NCBI GenBank assembly: GCA_020438445.1
Contig: JAGQUO010000005.1
Location: forward strand, 1 to 50,881
Length of the DNA: 50,881 nucleotides
Direction: 5' to 3'
DNA from: Solirubrobacterales bacterium
GTDB lineage: Bacteria; Actinomycetota; Thermoleophilia; Solirubrobacterales; 70-9
Part shown: in pieces, positions 41,856 to 50,066 of the stretch
How the letters are laid out: each line of letters opens with the position of its first letter
How positions within the stretch are numbered: position 1 is the first letter of the stretch
Translations under genes and position numbers: made by a program
The notes under the pieces: model-generated
The model's input: only the letters and a program-made list of their open reading frames with translations
What the model was told of the DNA's origin: nothing
The model's database searches: none

Positions 41856-42542
41856 ATGAGCCCGGCAACGGCAGCGAAGCTGGCGTCGGCCGAGGTCCAC
41901 GACCGGCTCCGCGCGCAGATCCTCGGCGGCGACCTCGCCCCGGGCGACCGCGTGCCTTCCGAGCGGGTGCTGTCCGGCGAGCTCGGCGTGAATCGCCACG
42001 CCATCCGCGAGGGACTGAAGCGCCTCCAGCAGGCGGGCCTCATCGAGATCAGCCAGGGCGGCGCCACCCGGGTCCTCGACTGGCGCCGGCACGCCGGCCT
42101 CGATCTGCTCCTCGACCTGATGGAGCACGGCAGGCCTCCTCCGGCGGCGCTCGTCCGCTCCGTGCTCGAGATGCGCGCCAGCATCGGCGTCGACGCGGTC
42201 CGCCGCTGCGTCGAGCGCGCCGGCGAGCGGCGGCGGAGCGAGATCGCGGCGGACGCCGCCGCGCTCGCCGACCTCGCCGGGACCGGGGACGATTCCCTGG
42301 TCGACGGCTACACCCGGCTCTGGGGCGAGATCGTCGACGGCTCCGAGAACCTCGCGTATCGCCTCGCACTGAACTCCCTGAGCGCGGCGCTCGACTCGCT
42401 TCCCGATCTCGCCGCCGAGCTCGCCCCCGGGGACCCGGCCGATCTCCGCCGGCTCGGTGCGGCGATCGGATCCGGCGACGACGAGGCCGCGGTCACCGTC
42501 GCCCGCGTCCTGCTCGAGGGCGACATCGCCGTCGCCCGCTGA
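41856..42542 (+). CDS. GntR/FadR-type transcriptional regulator
   Basis: 228 aa. Winged HTH at ~10-75: VHDRLRAQILGGDLAPGDRVPSE is quoted in part as ILGGDLAPGDRVPSE, then LGVNRHAIREGLKRLQQAGL. The C-terminal all-helical domain resembles FCD (FadR C-terminal) effector domains, though the metal-binding Asp/His set is not complete by eye. Such regulators sense small organic acids or acyl-CoA. Regulated target unknown; nearest divergent genes are the small membrane proteins. Confidence 0.85.
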   Translation: MSPATAAKLASAEVHDRLRAQILGGDLAPGDRVPSERVLSGELGVNRHAIREGLKRLQQAGLIEISQGGATRVLDWRRHAGLDLLLDLMEHGRPPPAALVRSVLEMRASIGVDAVRRCVERAGERRRSEIAADAAALADLAGTGDDSLVDGYTRLWGEIVDGSENLAYRLALNSLSAALDSLPDLAAELAPGDPADLRRLGAAIGSGDDEAAVTVARVLLEGDIAVAR

Positions 42543-42560
42543 GGGCCCCGGAACGGCGAC

Positions 42561-43961
42561 TCAGACGGTCTCGAGATCGACCCTGATCCGGCCCGCGTCG
42601 ACGGCTTCGCGCAGGCGGGCGAAATCACGCTCGTTCTGGTCCGCGTAGCGGGTCGCGAACTCGACCATCGCCCGGTCGAACTGCTCGCCGCCGCCGAGGT
42701 AGGCCGCGATGGCCACCCGGTCACCCGAGCGGGCGTGCGCGTTCGCGAGCACCCCGCCGCACAGCCGCGCGTAGATCGTCATCGCCCGCGGAGACATCTG
42801 ATCGATCTGGGCGGAGCCCTTGGCGTCCCAGAGCTGGCGCACGTAGAAGTCGCGGCGGACGCCGTCGAAGCCGGTGATCGACATCCAGCCGAGCAGCATG
42901 TCACCCGAGGCCTGCATCAGTCGCTGGCCCTCGACGACCCTGCGACCCTGGCGCGAATAGATGCTCTTGGCGGCGTACGGCTCGAGGACCGACCGTTGCG
43001 CCTCCTTGATCTGGAGGAACAGCGGGTCGCCGCGGTCGCGCCCGACGAGCAGGACGATCCATGCCCGTGTGCCGACGCTGCCGACGCCGACGACCTTGCG
43101 GGCGGCGTCGACGAAGCGGTAGCGGTCGAGCAGCTTGCGCAGCCCCTGCGGGAGCGTCGACCGGTACTCCGCGTACATCCGCCGGAGCTCGCCCTCCGCG
43201 GCCTCGAAGGCCTCGGCATCGAGCAGCTCGCGGAGCGGGGTGATCAGCGGTGGGTCGCTGACGATCCGGACCTCGCCGTCGACCTCGCGGGCGAGCTTCG
43301 AGAATGCCCGCACCGAGGTCTTCCGGCGGGCCTTGGCCACGTTCCGCTCGAACCTGGACGCCGTCTCCACATCGATCTCGGCGGCGAACTGGTCGCGGAT
43401 CAGGTCGAGGTCGACGCGCTCGTACCAGGCCTCGAGATTGCCCATCTTCGCCAGCCGCCGCATCTGCTCCCGATACTCGGTCGCGGCCGACTGCACGACG
43501 GTCATCCGCTGCTTGCGTCCGAACTCGCGATCGCGGCCGGCGATCTCGAGGCTCGCGACGAGCCTCTTCACGTCCCACTCCCAGGGCCCCGGGAGGGTCT
43601 CGTCGAAATCGTTGATGTCGAAGATCAGCCGCCTGTCGGGAGCTGCGAATCCGCCGAAGTTCGAGAGGTGAGCATCACCGCACGCCTGCACCGTGATCCC
43701 GCTCACCGGGGTGCCCGCGAGATCGGCGGCCATCACCGCGGCGGCTCCGCGGTAGAAGGTGAACGGGGAAACGAGCATCCGCCCGTAGCGGATCGGGACG
43801 AGCTCCTGGACCCGGTCGGCCGCCTGCTCCTCGAGGACGTCGACGGGATCGGGGCGCTCCGGGGCGGCCTGCCAGTCCCCGTGGCTCGAGCGCGACGCCA
43901 GCTCGCGCGCCCGCTTGCCGCGTTCCTTCGAGTCGATCCGGCCGTTGTCCGCGGGATCCAT
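42561..43961 (-). CDS. DUF2252 family protein
   Basis: 466 aa. Characteristic features: R-x-G-R-M-x3-P-F-x-F-Y-R-G (seen as RYGRMLVSPFTFYRG), CGDAHLSNFGGF, FDINDFDETLPGPWEWDVKRL and GVGSVGTRAWIVLL. The H-L-S-N-F-G and D-x-N-D-F-D pairs resemble the catalytic and metal loops of protein-kinase-like phosphotransferases, so kinase-like activity is suspected but not shown. Full family length. Divergent from the channel gene by 89 bp. Confidence 0.92.
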   Translation of the reverse strand: MDPADNGRIDSKERGKRARELASRSSHGDWQAAPERPDPVDVLEEQAADRVQELVPIRYGRMLVSPFTFYRGAAAVMAADLAGTPVSGITVQACGDAHLSNFGGFAAPDRRLIFDINDFDETLPGPWEWDVKRLVASLEIAGRDREFGRKQRMTVVQSAATEYREQMRRLAKMGNLEAWYERVDLDLIRDQFAAEIDVETASRFERNVAKARRKTSVRAFSKLAREVDGEVRIVSDPPLITPLRELLDAEAFEAAEGELRRMYAEYRSTLPQGLRKLLDRYRFVDAARKVVGVGSVGTRAWIVLLVGRDRGDPLFLQIKEAQRSVLEPYAAKSIYSRQGRRVVEGQRLMQASGDMLLGWMSITGFDGVRRDFYVRQLWDAKGSAQIDQMSPRAMTIYARLCGGVLANAHARSGDRVAIAAYLGGGEQFDRAMVEFATRYADQNERDFARLREAVDAGRIRVDLETV

Positions 43962-44050
43962 AGGCGACAGCCTACGCCCGACAACGACATCGGTCCATCA
44001 CCCCGACCGGGGTATCGGTGCGATCCGGCCGATCCGGTTCAATCGCGCCG

Positions 44051-44770
44051 ATGGAGCGAACGGGACAGCCGGCAACCGGGGCCCGGCCGGCGCGGCGGCT
44101 GCTCGACGCGTTCGTCGAGGTGGACGGCTACGGGCCCGTCCTGCTCTCGATCGTCCTCACCTACGCACTTGCGATCGTCCTGGCCGACGAGGACGCCGGC
44201 CAGGTCATCGTCCTCGCCCAGATCCTCAACGTCTGGCTGGTCTTCCGCGTCGCGCAGGCGCGCCCTTCGATCCGGCGCGCGACCAACTACCTGCTCGCGC
44301 TCTCGGCTGTGGCCGCTGCGGCGACCCTGTTCGGGCTCGGAGGCGGCGATGGGCCCGCCCTGTCGACCGCCAGCTGCCTGCTCTACTTCATCGCCCCCGC
44401 GGCCGTCGTCAGGCACCTCGTGTCGCGCCGCGTCATCGACGTCGAGACCATCCTCGGAGCGATCGCGGCCTATCTGCTGATCGGCATGTTCTTCGCTTTC
44501 GCCTACCAACTCGTCGCGAGCGTGCAGAGCACCCCCTTCTTCGGGGCGGACGGCGACGGGACGATCGACCAGAACCTGTTCTTCAGCTTCACGACGATGC
44601 TGACCATCGGCTTCGGCAACCTCGTCCCCGCGGGCAACCCGGGCCAGTCGATGGCCGTCGCCGAGGGCCTGACCGGCCAGCTCTTCCTCGTGGTCGCGGT
44701 CGCCAAGGCCGTGGCGTCCTGGCGCCCGGCGCCGAGAAGCGGCGAGAGCCCCGGGACGGAAGCCGGCTGA
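44051..44770 (+). CDS. Ion-channel domain membrane protein
   Basis: 239 aa with about six hydrophobic segments. The last two frame a pore loop, FSFTTMLTIGFGNLVPAG: compared with the potassium-channel filter TVGYGD, Ile, Phe and Asn replace Val, Tyr and Asp. TIGFGN-type filters occur in a bacterial K+-channel-like subgroup, so cation conduction is plausible. No RCK/TrkA regulatory domain follows. Start ATG 44051; an upstream ATG 44018 lacks support. It converges with the LuxR gene. Confidence 0.8.
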   Translation: MERTGQPATGARPARRLLDAFVEVDGYGPVLLSIVLTYALAIVLADEDAGQVIVLAQILNVWLVFRVAQARPSIRRATNYLLALSAVAAAATLFGLGGGDGPALSTASCLLYFIAPAAVVRHLVSRRVIDVETILGAIAAYLLIGMFFAFAYQLVASVQSTPFFGADGDGTIDQNLFFSFTTMLTIGFGNLVPAGNPGQSMAVAEGLTGQLFLVVAVAKAVASWRPAPRSGESPGTEAG

Positions 44771-44785
44771 GAGGAGCTCAGCCGG
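44763..44785. terminator. Bidirectional hairpin at convergent stops
   Basis: CCGGCTGAG (44763-44771) and CTCAGCCGG (44777-44785): perfect 9-bp stem, 5-base loop. The arms contain the TGA of the channel gene and the complement of the TGA of the LuxR gene. Confidence 0.7.
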
Positions 44786-46994
44786 GCCGGGACGGATCCC
44801 GCTCGCGATCGATCAGGCCTGCGGCCCGGGCGCGCTCGACCGCCTCCGACCGCGAAGCGACCCCGAGCTTCCGGTAGATGGAGCGTGCCTGGGTCTTCAC
44901 GGTGTTCGGCGAGACGATCAGCTGGGCCGCGATCTCGGGAAAGGACCGGTGGGTCGGCAGGAGCTGCAGGAGACGACGTTCGGCCGGGGTCAGCTGCCAG
45001 CGCTCGTCGCCGCCCTCGCCGGCATCGAGGCTCGCCCGAACGGAGCCGGACCACTCACCGAGGACCACGGCCTCCGGGACGCCGGCATTCAGATCCTTGA
45101 GCTCGGTGAGGACCTCACGGGCGCCCGCATTGTCGCCGAGCTCGATCATGGCCCTGGCGACGGTGCTCCGGATCAACGCCGCGAACCACGGGTTGAAGGC
45201 CAGGACCGGGTCGACGAGCGAGACCGCAGCATCGAGCAGCCGGCGCGCATCCGAGTCGCCGTGCCGGCCGCGAACGAGCGCTGCGGCCGCGAGCGGCAGC
45301 GCGGATCCGCGGTAGCCGTAGAGGCCGTAGAGCTCGATCCGGGCCAGTGCTTCCGTGACCGCCTGCTGGGCGTCGCCAGCCCGCTCCTCGTCGAGGGCGA
45401 TCAGCGCCAGGCCGGCCTGGCTGATCGCCTGCAGTGACGGAGCGGGGACCAGACCGCCTCGCGAAACCTCGGTCAGCGCGGGACGCGCCCGAGCCCGATC
45501 GCCCGCGAGGTAGACGGTGAGGCCCTCGATCATCCTGCAGTACGACGGCCAGATCGAGTGCACCGGCATGGCCGGAACCGAAGCGGCGGCGCCGTCGGCG
45601 ATTTCGGTCAGCTGCGCCGAGGGATCGGCGGTCAGGCGGAGGACCTCCGCCGCGGCACCGAGGGCGGGCTCGGCGCTCTCGCCGAGGAGGCGTCCGGCCG
45701 CCTCCGACCAGCGCAGGAGCCGTTCGCCGTCGCCCTCCGTCAGAGCAGCGACCGCCGCCGACAGCGCCAGCTTGGGCTCGGCTGCGATCTCGTCGTCGTC
45801 GAAGTGCTCGAGCCACGCGCGCAGCGTCGGCAGGCGGCCCTCGGTCGCGTAGAGAGCGGCGAGATCCCAGATCAGGTCCGCGGCGAGTGCCAGGTCACGC
45901 GATCCGATCGCCTGCTCCACCGCCCGGTCGGGCTCACCGTTCGCCCTCGACCAGAGCGCGGCACGGCGCAACAGCGCCCGCTCCTCACCCCGTCCGAGAC
46001 GGTGCAACTCGGACTTGAGCATCTCGCGCAGCAGCGAATGCATCCGGAACTCGATGTCCTTGCTGTCGACGGTCGAGATCAGCAGGTTCGACCGCGAGAG
46101 CTGCCGGAGCTTCGCCGCGGATCCCGTTGCGTCGAGGACCTCGTCGCAGATGCTGCCGTTGAGCTTGTCCAGCAGCGATGCCCGGACGAGGAAGTCCATG
46201 TCCTCCGCATCGAGCGTGGCGAGGAACTCGTCGCGGAGGTAGTCGGCGACCAGCCGCTCGTCGCCCGCGAACTCGGCGACGTAGGCGCCGGGCGCCGAGT
46301 CCCTCATCCCGAGCGCGGCGAGATACAGGGCCGCCGGCCAGCCCTCGGTGTGCTCGACGAGCCGGACGGTCTCGTCGAGCGAGGGCTCGACGTCGGCGGC
46401 GGCGAACAGCTCCATCGCCTCGGAACGGGTCATCGCCATCTCGGCGACGCGGATCTCGTCGATCCGGCCGTGCGCGCGCAGCCGGCCGATGCCGATGTCG
46501 GGCTCCGACCGGGACGCCATGACCAGCCGATTGGGGCCGGGAATCAGCTCCGCGAGCTTGGCGACGCAGTCCAGCGCCGGTCCCGGTGCGATCAGGTGGA
46601 GGTCGTCGAGCACGATCGCGACCGGATCCCGCCGCGACGCCATCATCGCGCAGAGGCGGGGGACCGTCACCCGGGCATGATCGGCCGACGGCGCACTGAG
46701 CGGCGCCAGCACCTCTTCCGGCAGCGGCCCCGAGCGCGCGAGCCCGGCCGCGACCGCCCCGAGCAGCAGTCCGGGGTCGCTGTAGGACTCATCGAGCGCC
46801 AGCCAGACCACGCCGGTCCCCGCCCGCTCCACCCACTGTGAGAGCAGCACGGTCTTGCCGTAGCCGGCCGGGGCGACGACGAGAACGCACGGCGCCCCGT
46901 CGGCCCGCAGCGCCCGCAGGAGCCGCGGCCGCTCGACCGACCGCCTGATCCGCGGAGGCGCAGCAGGCTCGATCGCCGTCGCTTCGCTGTTCAG
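44778..46994 (-). CDS. Large LuxR-family (MalT/LAL-type) transcriptional regulator, probable CTG start
   Basis: 738 aa. Walker A APAGYGKT (41-48) and VIVLDDLHL (Walker B) mark a STAND ATPase; helical repeats fill the middle; a C-terminal LuxR HTH reads LTPAERRLLQLLPTHRSF then SPNTVKTQARSIYRKLG. Family members (MalT, AcoK) oligomerise with ATP and an inducer. No ATG, GTG or TTG lies in frame between the tRNA-Pro gene and Walker A; the only candidate is CTG 46994, preceded by GGAG at five bases. A start at TTG 47102 would translate the whole tRNA and is rejected. Confidence 0.87.
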   Translation of the reverse strand: MNSEATAIEPAAPPRIRRSVERPRLLRALRADGAPCVLVVAPAGYGKTVLLSQWVERAGTGVVWLALDESYSDPGLLLGAVAAGLARSGPLPEEVLAPLSAPSADHARVTVPRLCAMMASRRDPVAIVLDDLHLIAPGPALDCVAKLAELIPGPNRLVMASRSEPDIGIGRLRAHGRIDEIRVAEMAMTRSEAMELFAAADVEPSLDETVRLVEHTEGWPAALYLAALGMRDSAPGAYVAEFAGDERLVADYLRDEFLATLDAEDMDFLVRASLLDKLNGSICDEVLDATGSAAKLRQLSRSNLLISTVDSKDIEFRMHSLLREMLKSELHRLGRGEERALLRRAALWSRANGEPDRAVEQAIGSRDLALAADLIWDLAALYATEGRLPTLRAWLEHFDDDEIAAEPKLALSAAVAALTEGDGERLLRWSEAAGRLLGESAEPALGAAAEVLRLTADPSAQLTEIADGAAASVPAMPVHSIWPSYCRMIEGLTVYLAGDRARARPALTEVSRGGLVPAPSLQAISQAGLALIALDEERAGDAQQAVTEALARIELYGLYGYRGSALPLAAAALVRGRHGDSDARRLLDAAVSLVDPVLAFNPWFAALIRSTVARAMIELGDNAGAREVLTELKDLNAGVPEAVVLGEWSGSVRASLDAGEGGDERWQLTPAERRLLQLLPTHRSFPEIAAQLIVSPNTVKTQARSIYRKLGVASRSEAVERARAAGLIDRERDPSRPG

Positions 46995-47025
46995 TTCATC
47001 TCCATGGCGGTCCGTTCGGTGAGAG

Positions 47026-47099
47026 TCGGGGCGCCCGGATTCGAACCGGGGATCTCCTGCCCCCAAAGCAGGCGCGGTACCAGGCTCCGCTACGCCCCG
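47026..47099 (-). tRNA. tRNA-Pro (UGG)
   Basis: 74 nt, 5' end at 47099. Acceptor CGGGGCG/CGCCCCG, discriminator A, anticodon loop CTTTGGG (TGG), T arm GGTTCGAATCC. No encoded CCA. It sits directly upstream of the LuxR regulator on the same strand, so they may share a primary transcript. Confidence 0.95.
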
Positions 47100-47202
47100 C
47101 AAGGCGTGCGGAGTCTAATCCCGTCGGCGGCCGCGGGGCACGGTTGCACGGCCGGCGATCCACCGAGCCGGCGGCAGAGCGCTCGCCCCCGGCCCCCGGC
47201 CC

Positions 47203-47706
47203 CTAGCCGGCGAGGTCGAAGAGCTCCTCCTGCGCGACCTCGGGGAAGCCCTCTTCGCGGATCCGCTGCATCCAGCCGTGCAGCCGGATCCGGAGGCTCG
47301 CGTTGTTGCTCCTGACGGTCATCACGCCGTGCTCGGCATCACGCACGGGAACCGGGACCGGGCGGCTGCGGAACCAGCGCTGCAGCCGGATCTTGTCGTG
47401 CCCGATCCCGAGCCTGGTCGTCCAGAACCTGATCATCTCGACGACGTCCTGGCCCTCGTCGAACTGGAGCCTGTAGTCGACCCGGCCGTTCGAGAGCCGG
47501 CGCAGCCAGTGGGCCGCGAGCGCGACCGTGTCGGGATCGGAGCTGCGGACCTCGATCGGCCCGACGTCGGATGCGGCGTTCTCCGCAATGCACAGGGCGA
47601 GGAAATGGCGGAACGTCGGGTCCCGCGAGAGGCGCTCGAACTCGGCCCGCTCGTTCGCGTGAGCGGCGCTTCTGAGCTTTCTGTACTCGGCTTGCATTCG
47701 TTTCAC
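47203..47706 (-). CDS. LAGLIDADG-like / WhiA-N-like hypothetical protein
   Basis: 167 aa from GTG 47706, preceded by GAGGTGG eight bases upstream. The layout LALCIAENAAS, IEVRSSDPDTVALAAHWLRRL, QDVVEMIRFWTTRLGI, then VMTVRSNNASLRIRLHGWMQRI corresponds to the strand-helix order of single-motif LAGLIDADG-fold proteins common in actinobacteria (usually IEFSNSDP, then YRRIEGW). The acidic catalytic residue in the first helix appears as Glu. Either a nuclease or a DNA-binding derivative. ATG 47697 is an alternative start. Confidence 0.6.
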   Translation of the reverse strand: MKRMQAEYRKLRSAAHANERAEFERLSRDPTFRHFLALCIAENAASDVGPIEVRSSDPDTVALAAHWLRRLSNGRVDYRLQFDEGQDVVEMIRFWTTRLGIGHDKIRLQRWFRSRPVPVPVRDAEHGVMTVRSNNASLRIRLHGWMQRIREEGFPEVAQEELFDLAG

Positions 47707-47818
47707 CGTTCCCACCTCAGCATTCTCACTGAATGGATCTCTTCGATTACGAACAGATGTTCCCCGATCGGTCGGACGGAACGAGCGGAGCGCCGCTGTC
47801 ACTAGTCTGCGAGGCCGC

Positions 47819-49087
47819 ATGGCAGAAGTCCGGCCGTTCAGAGCCCTTCACTACGACCCGGGCAGGGTCGGCATCGCCGACGTGACCGCCCCGCCCTACG
47901 ACGTCATCGACGCTGCCGGCCGCGCCGATCTCGTCGGCCGTTCGCCCTACAACGTCGTCGAGCTCGACCTTCCCGAGCCGGGCGACGGTGACCGTTACGA
48001 GCACGCCGCCGCGCTGCTCGCCGACTGGCGGAGCGCGGGCGTGCTCGTTCAGGACGACGAGCCGACCGTCTGGGCCTACGAGCAGGAATACGAGGCGCCG
48101 GACGGGGGCCGCCGGACGCGCCGCGGCATTCTCGCCCGCGTCGCGGTCACCGATTACGGCCCCGGCCTCGTCCGGCCGCACGAGCGCACCCAGCCCGGCC
48201 CGAAGGAGGACCGGCTCCGGCTGACCCGGGCGACGGGTCACAACATGTCGCCGATCTTCGTCCTCCACGCCGGCGACGCATGGAGCCTGCTCGAACCGGC
48301 GCTCGGCTCCGACCCGTTCTGCGAGGTCACCGATCCGGACGGCACGGTTCACCGGGCATGGCCGATCGCCGATCCGGCCGTGCACGAGGGTCTCGCCGAG
48401 GTCGTCTCCGGTTCGGAGCTGCTGATCGCCGACGGCCATCACCGCTACGAGACGGCCCGCACCTACGCCGACGAGACCGGTGCCGGACCGGGCGACGACG
48501 CCCGCTACACGCTCGCCTGTCTCGTCTCCCTGGAGGACCCCGGGCTCAGCGTCTTCGCCACCCACCGGCTGCTGCACGACCTCGACGAGAGCAGGCAGCA
48601 GGCGCTGCGCGACACCCTGATGAGCCTGTTCGAGCTCGAGCCGATCGACGATCCGTCGGATCTCGTCCCCGGCTCCGGCGACGGCACGATCGCCTTCGGC
48701 TACATGGACTCATTCCACCGCCGGCCGTACCGGCTGCGGCTGAAGGACGAGGCGGCCCTCGCCGAGGCGCTGCCGGGAACGTCGGAGGCGTACCGGACGC
48801 TGGACGCCGCCGCGCTCGAGGCCCTGGTCCTGAAGGGACCGCTCGCGATGAGCACCGACGACATCGCCGCCAAGCGCGGCCTCTCCTACTGCTCGGACTT
48901 CTCGGAGGCGGTCGCCCGCGTCGAGCGCGGCGAAGCCGATGCGGGCTTCTTCCTCCGCGCCACCCCGGTCCGGCAGGTCAGAGACGTCGCCGATGCGGGC
49001 GAGACGATGCCCCCGAAATCGACCTACTTCTTCCCGAAGCTGCTGACCGGGATCGTCTTCAATCCGCTGTCGGGGGAGCCCCGCTGA
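47819..49087 (+). CDS. DUF1015 family protein
   Basis: 422 aa. Diagnostic segments: RPFRALHYDP near the N-terminus, VTAPPYDVID, SPYNVVELDLP, GILARVAV, RPHERT-x7-DRL, LLIADGHHRYETA and KSTYFFPKLLTGIVFN at the end. The last contains the family's conserved S-T-Y-F-x-P-K. The family occurs broadly, sometimes with serine-metabolism genes; biochemical function is not established here. First gene of a four-gene coupled rightward operon. Confidence 0.92.
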   Translation: MAEVRPFRALHYDPGRVGIADVTAPPYDVIDAAGRADLVGRSPYNVVELDLPEPGDGDRYEHAAALLADWRSAGVLVQDDEPTVWAYEQEYEAPDGGRRTRRGILARVAVTDYGPGLVRPHERTQPGPKEDRLRLTRATGHNMSPIFVLHAGDAWSLLEPALGSDPFCEVTDPDGTVHRAWPIADPAVHEGLAEVVSGSELLIADGHHRYETARTYADETGAGPGDDARYTLACLVSLEDPGLSVFATHRLLHDLDESRQQALRDTLMSLFELEPIDDPSDLVPGSGDGTIAFGYMDSFHRRPYRLRLKDEAALAEALPGTSEAYRTLDAAALEALVLKGPLAMSTDDIAAKRGLSYCSDFSEAVARVERGEADAGFFLRATPVRQVRDVADAGETMPPKSTYFFPKLLTGIVFNPLSGEPR

Positions 49088-49665
49088 AGATCTACACGCG
49101 AAAGGGCGACGACGGCACGACCGGGCTCTGGTACGGCGGCCGGCGGCCGAAGTCGGACGCGCGGATCGAGGCGTACGGGACGATCGACGAGGCCGGATCC
49201 GCCCTCGGGGTCGCCCGGTCGCTCTGCCGCGCCGGCAAGGAGGAGGTCGAGCGCGACGTCCTGCACGTCCAGGGCGACCTGTTCGTCGCCGGGGCAGAGC
49301 TGGCCGCCGCCCCCGAGGCGGCCGACCGGCTGGAGGACGGGGTGAGCCGGGTGACCGGCGACATGGTCGCTGCGCTCGAGCCGCTGATCGACGGCTACAT
49401 GGAACGGGTCGAGCTGCCGCCGAAGTTCGTGGTCCCCGGCGGCACCGAGCTCTCGGCCGCCCTCGACCTCGCCCGCGCCATCCTCCGCCGCGCTGAGCGC
49501 CGGGTCGCGACGATGTTCGCCGCCGAGGAGCTCGATCCGACGCCGGCGGTCGCCTACCTCAACCGCGCGGCCGACCTCGTCTACGCGATGGCGCGCTACA
49601 CCGACGTCTCCGATCCGGCCCTGTTCGAGGGCCGGAGGGGCAGGGCAGATCAGGAGGGCCGCTGA
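49084..49665 (+). CDS. PduO-type cob(I)alamin adenosyltransferase, probable CTG start
   Basis: 193 aa. Transfers the adenosyl group of ATP to cob(I)alamin. N-terminal ATP loop KIYTRKGDDGTTGL (residues 2-15), AYGTIDEAGSALG, FVVPGGTELSAALDLAR, RRAERR and YLNRAADLVYAMAR all match PduO. The family starts within a few residues of KIYTRKGD, and the only available codon is CTG 49084, overlapping the DUF1015 stop as CTGA with GGGGGAG five bases upstream. No ATG, GTG or TTG exists nearby in frame. Confidence 0.9.
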   Translation: MKIYTRKGDDGTTGLWYGGRRPKSDARIEAYGTIDEAGSALGVARSLCRAGKEEVERDVLHVQGDLFVAGAELAAAPEAADRLEDGVSRVTGDMVAALEPLIDGYMERVELPPKFVVPGGTELSAALDLARAILRRAERRVATMFAAEELDPTPAVAYLNRAADLVYAMARYTDVSDPALFEGRRGRADQEGR

Positions 49666-50066
49666 TGCACGCCACCGCCACCCATCGCGAGGGAATGGTC
49701 CACGAGGTCGAGATCGACGGTCATCGGATCGTCCTCGACGAGCCCCTGGACCAGGGCGGCACCGACACCGCCCCCTCCCCCACCCGCCTCGTCACCGCGG
49801 CGCTCGCGGGCTGCACCGCGATGACGATCAGGCTCTACGCCGCGCGGAAGGAGTGGAGCGTCGACGGGCTCGTCGTCGACGTCGACTTCGGCGGCGCGCC
49901 CCGTGCCGGGGAATCCGCACGCTTCGACGTCGTCGTCACGCTGCCCGACGGGCTCGACGAGGCGCAGCGGGAGCGGATCATGGTGATCGCGGGGAAGTGC
50001 CCCGTCCACCGGATCCTCGCCGGCGGCGCCGACGTGGTCACGACGGAGCGAGGGCCCGGAGGCTGA
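49665..50066 (+). CDS. OsmC-family peroxiredoxin-like protein
   Basis: 133 aa. Two conserved cysteines, Cys50 in ALAGCTAMT and Cys112 in GKCPVHR, match the thiol pair of OsmC/Ohr proteins, which reduce organic hydroperoxides or persulfides. The Cys-Thr and Cys-Pro contexts are nearer OsmC/YhfA than Ohr. Start overlaps the previous stop as TGATG and its own stop overlaps the next start the same way. Confidence 0.9.
   Translation: MHATATHREGMVHEVEIDGHRIVLDEPLDQGGTDTAPSPTRLVTAALAGCTAMTIRLYAARKEWSVDGLVVDVDFGGAPRAGESARFDVVVTLPDGLDEAQRERIMVIAGKCPVHRILAGGADVVTTERGPGG

Noticed and set aside
47026-47102. TTG 47102 as start of the LuxR regulator
   Set aside because: It would make the protein begin with a translation of the whole tRNA-Pro(UGG) gene.
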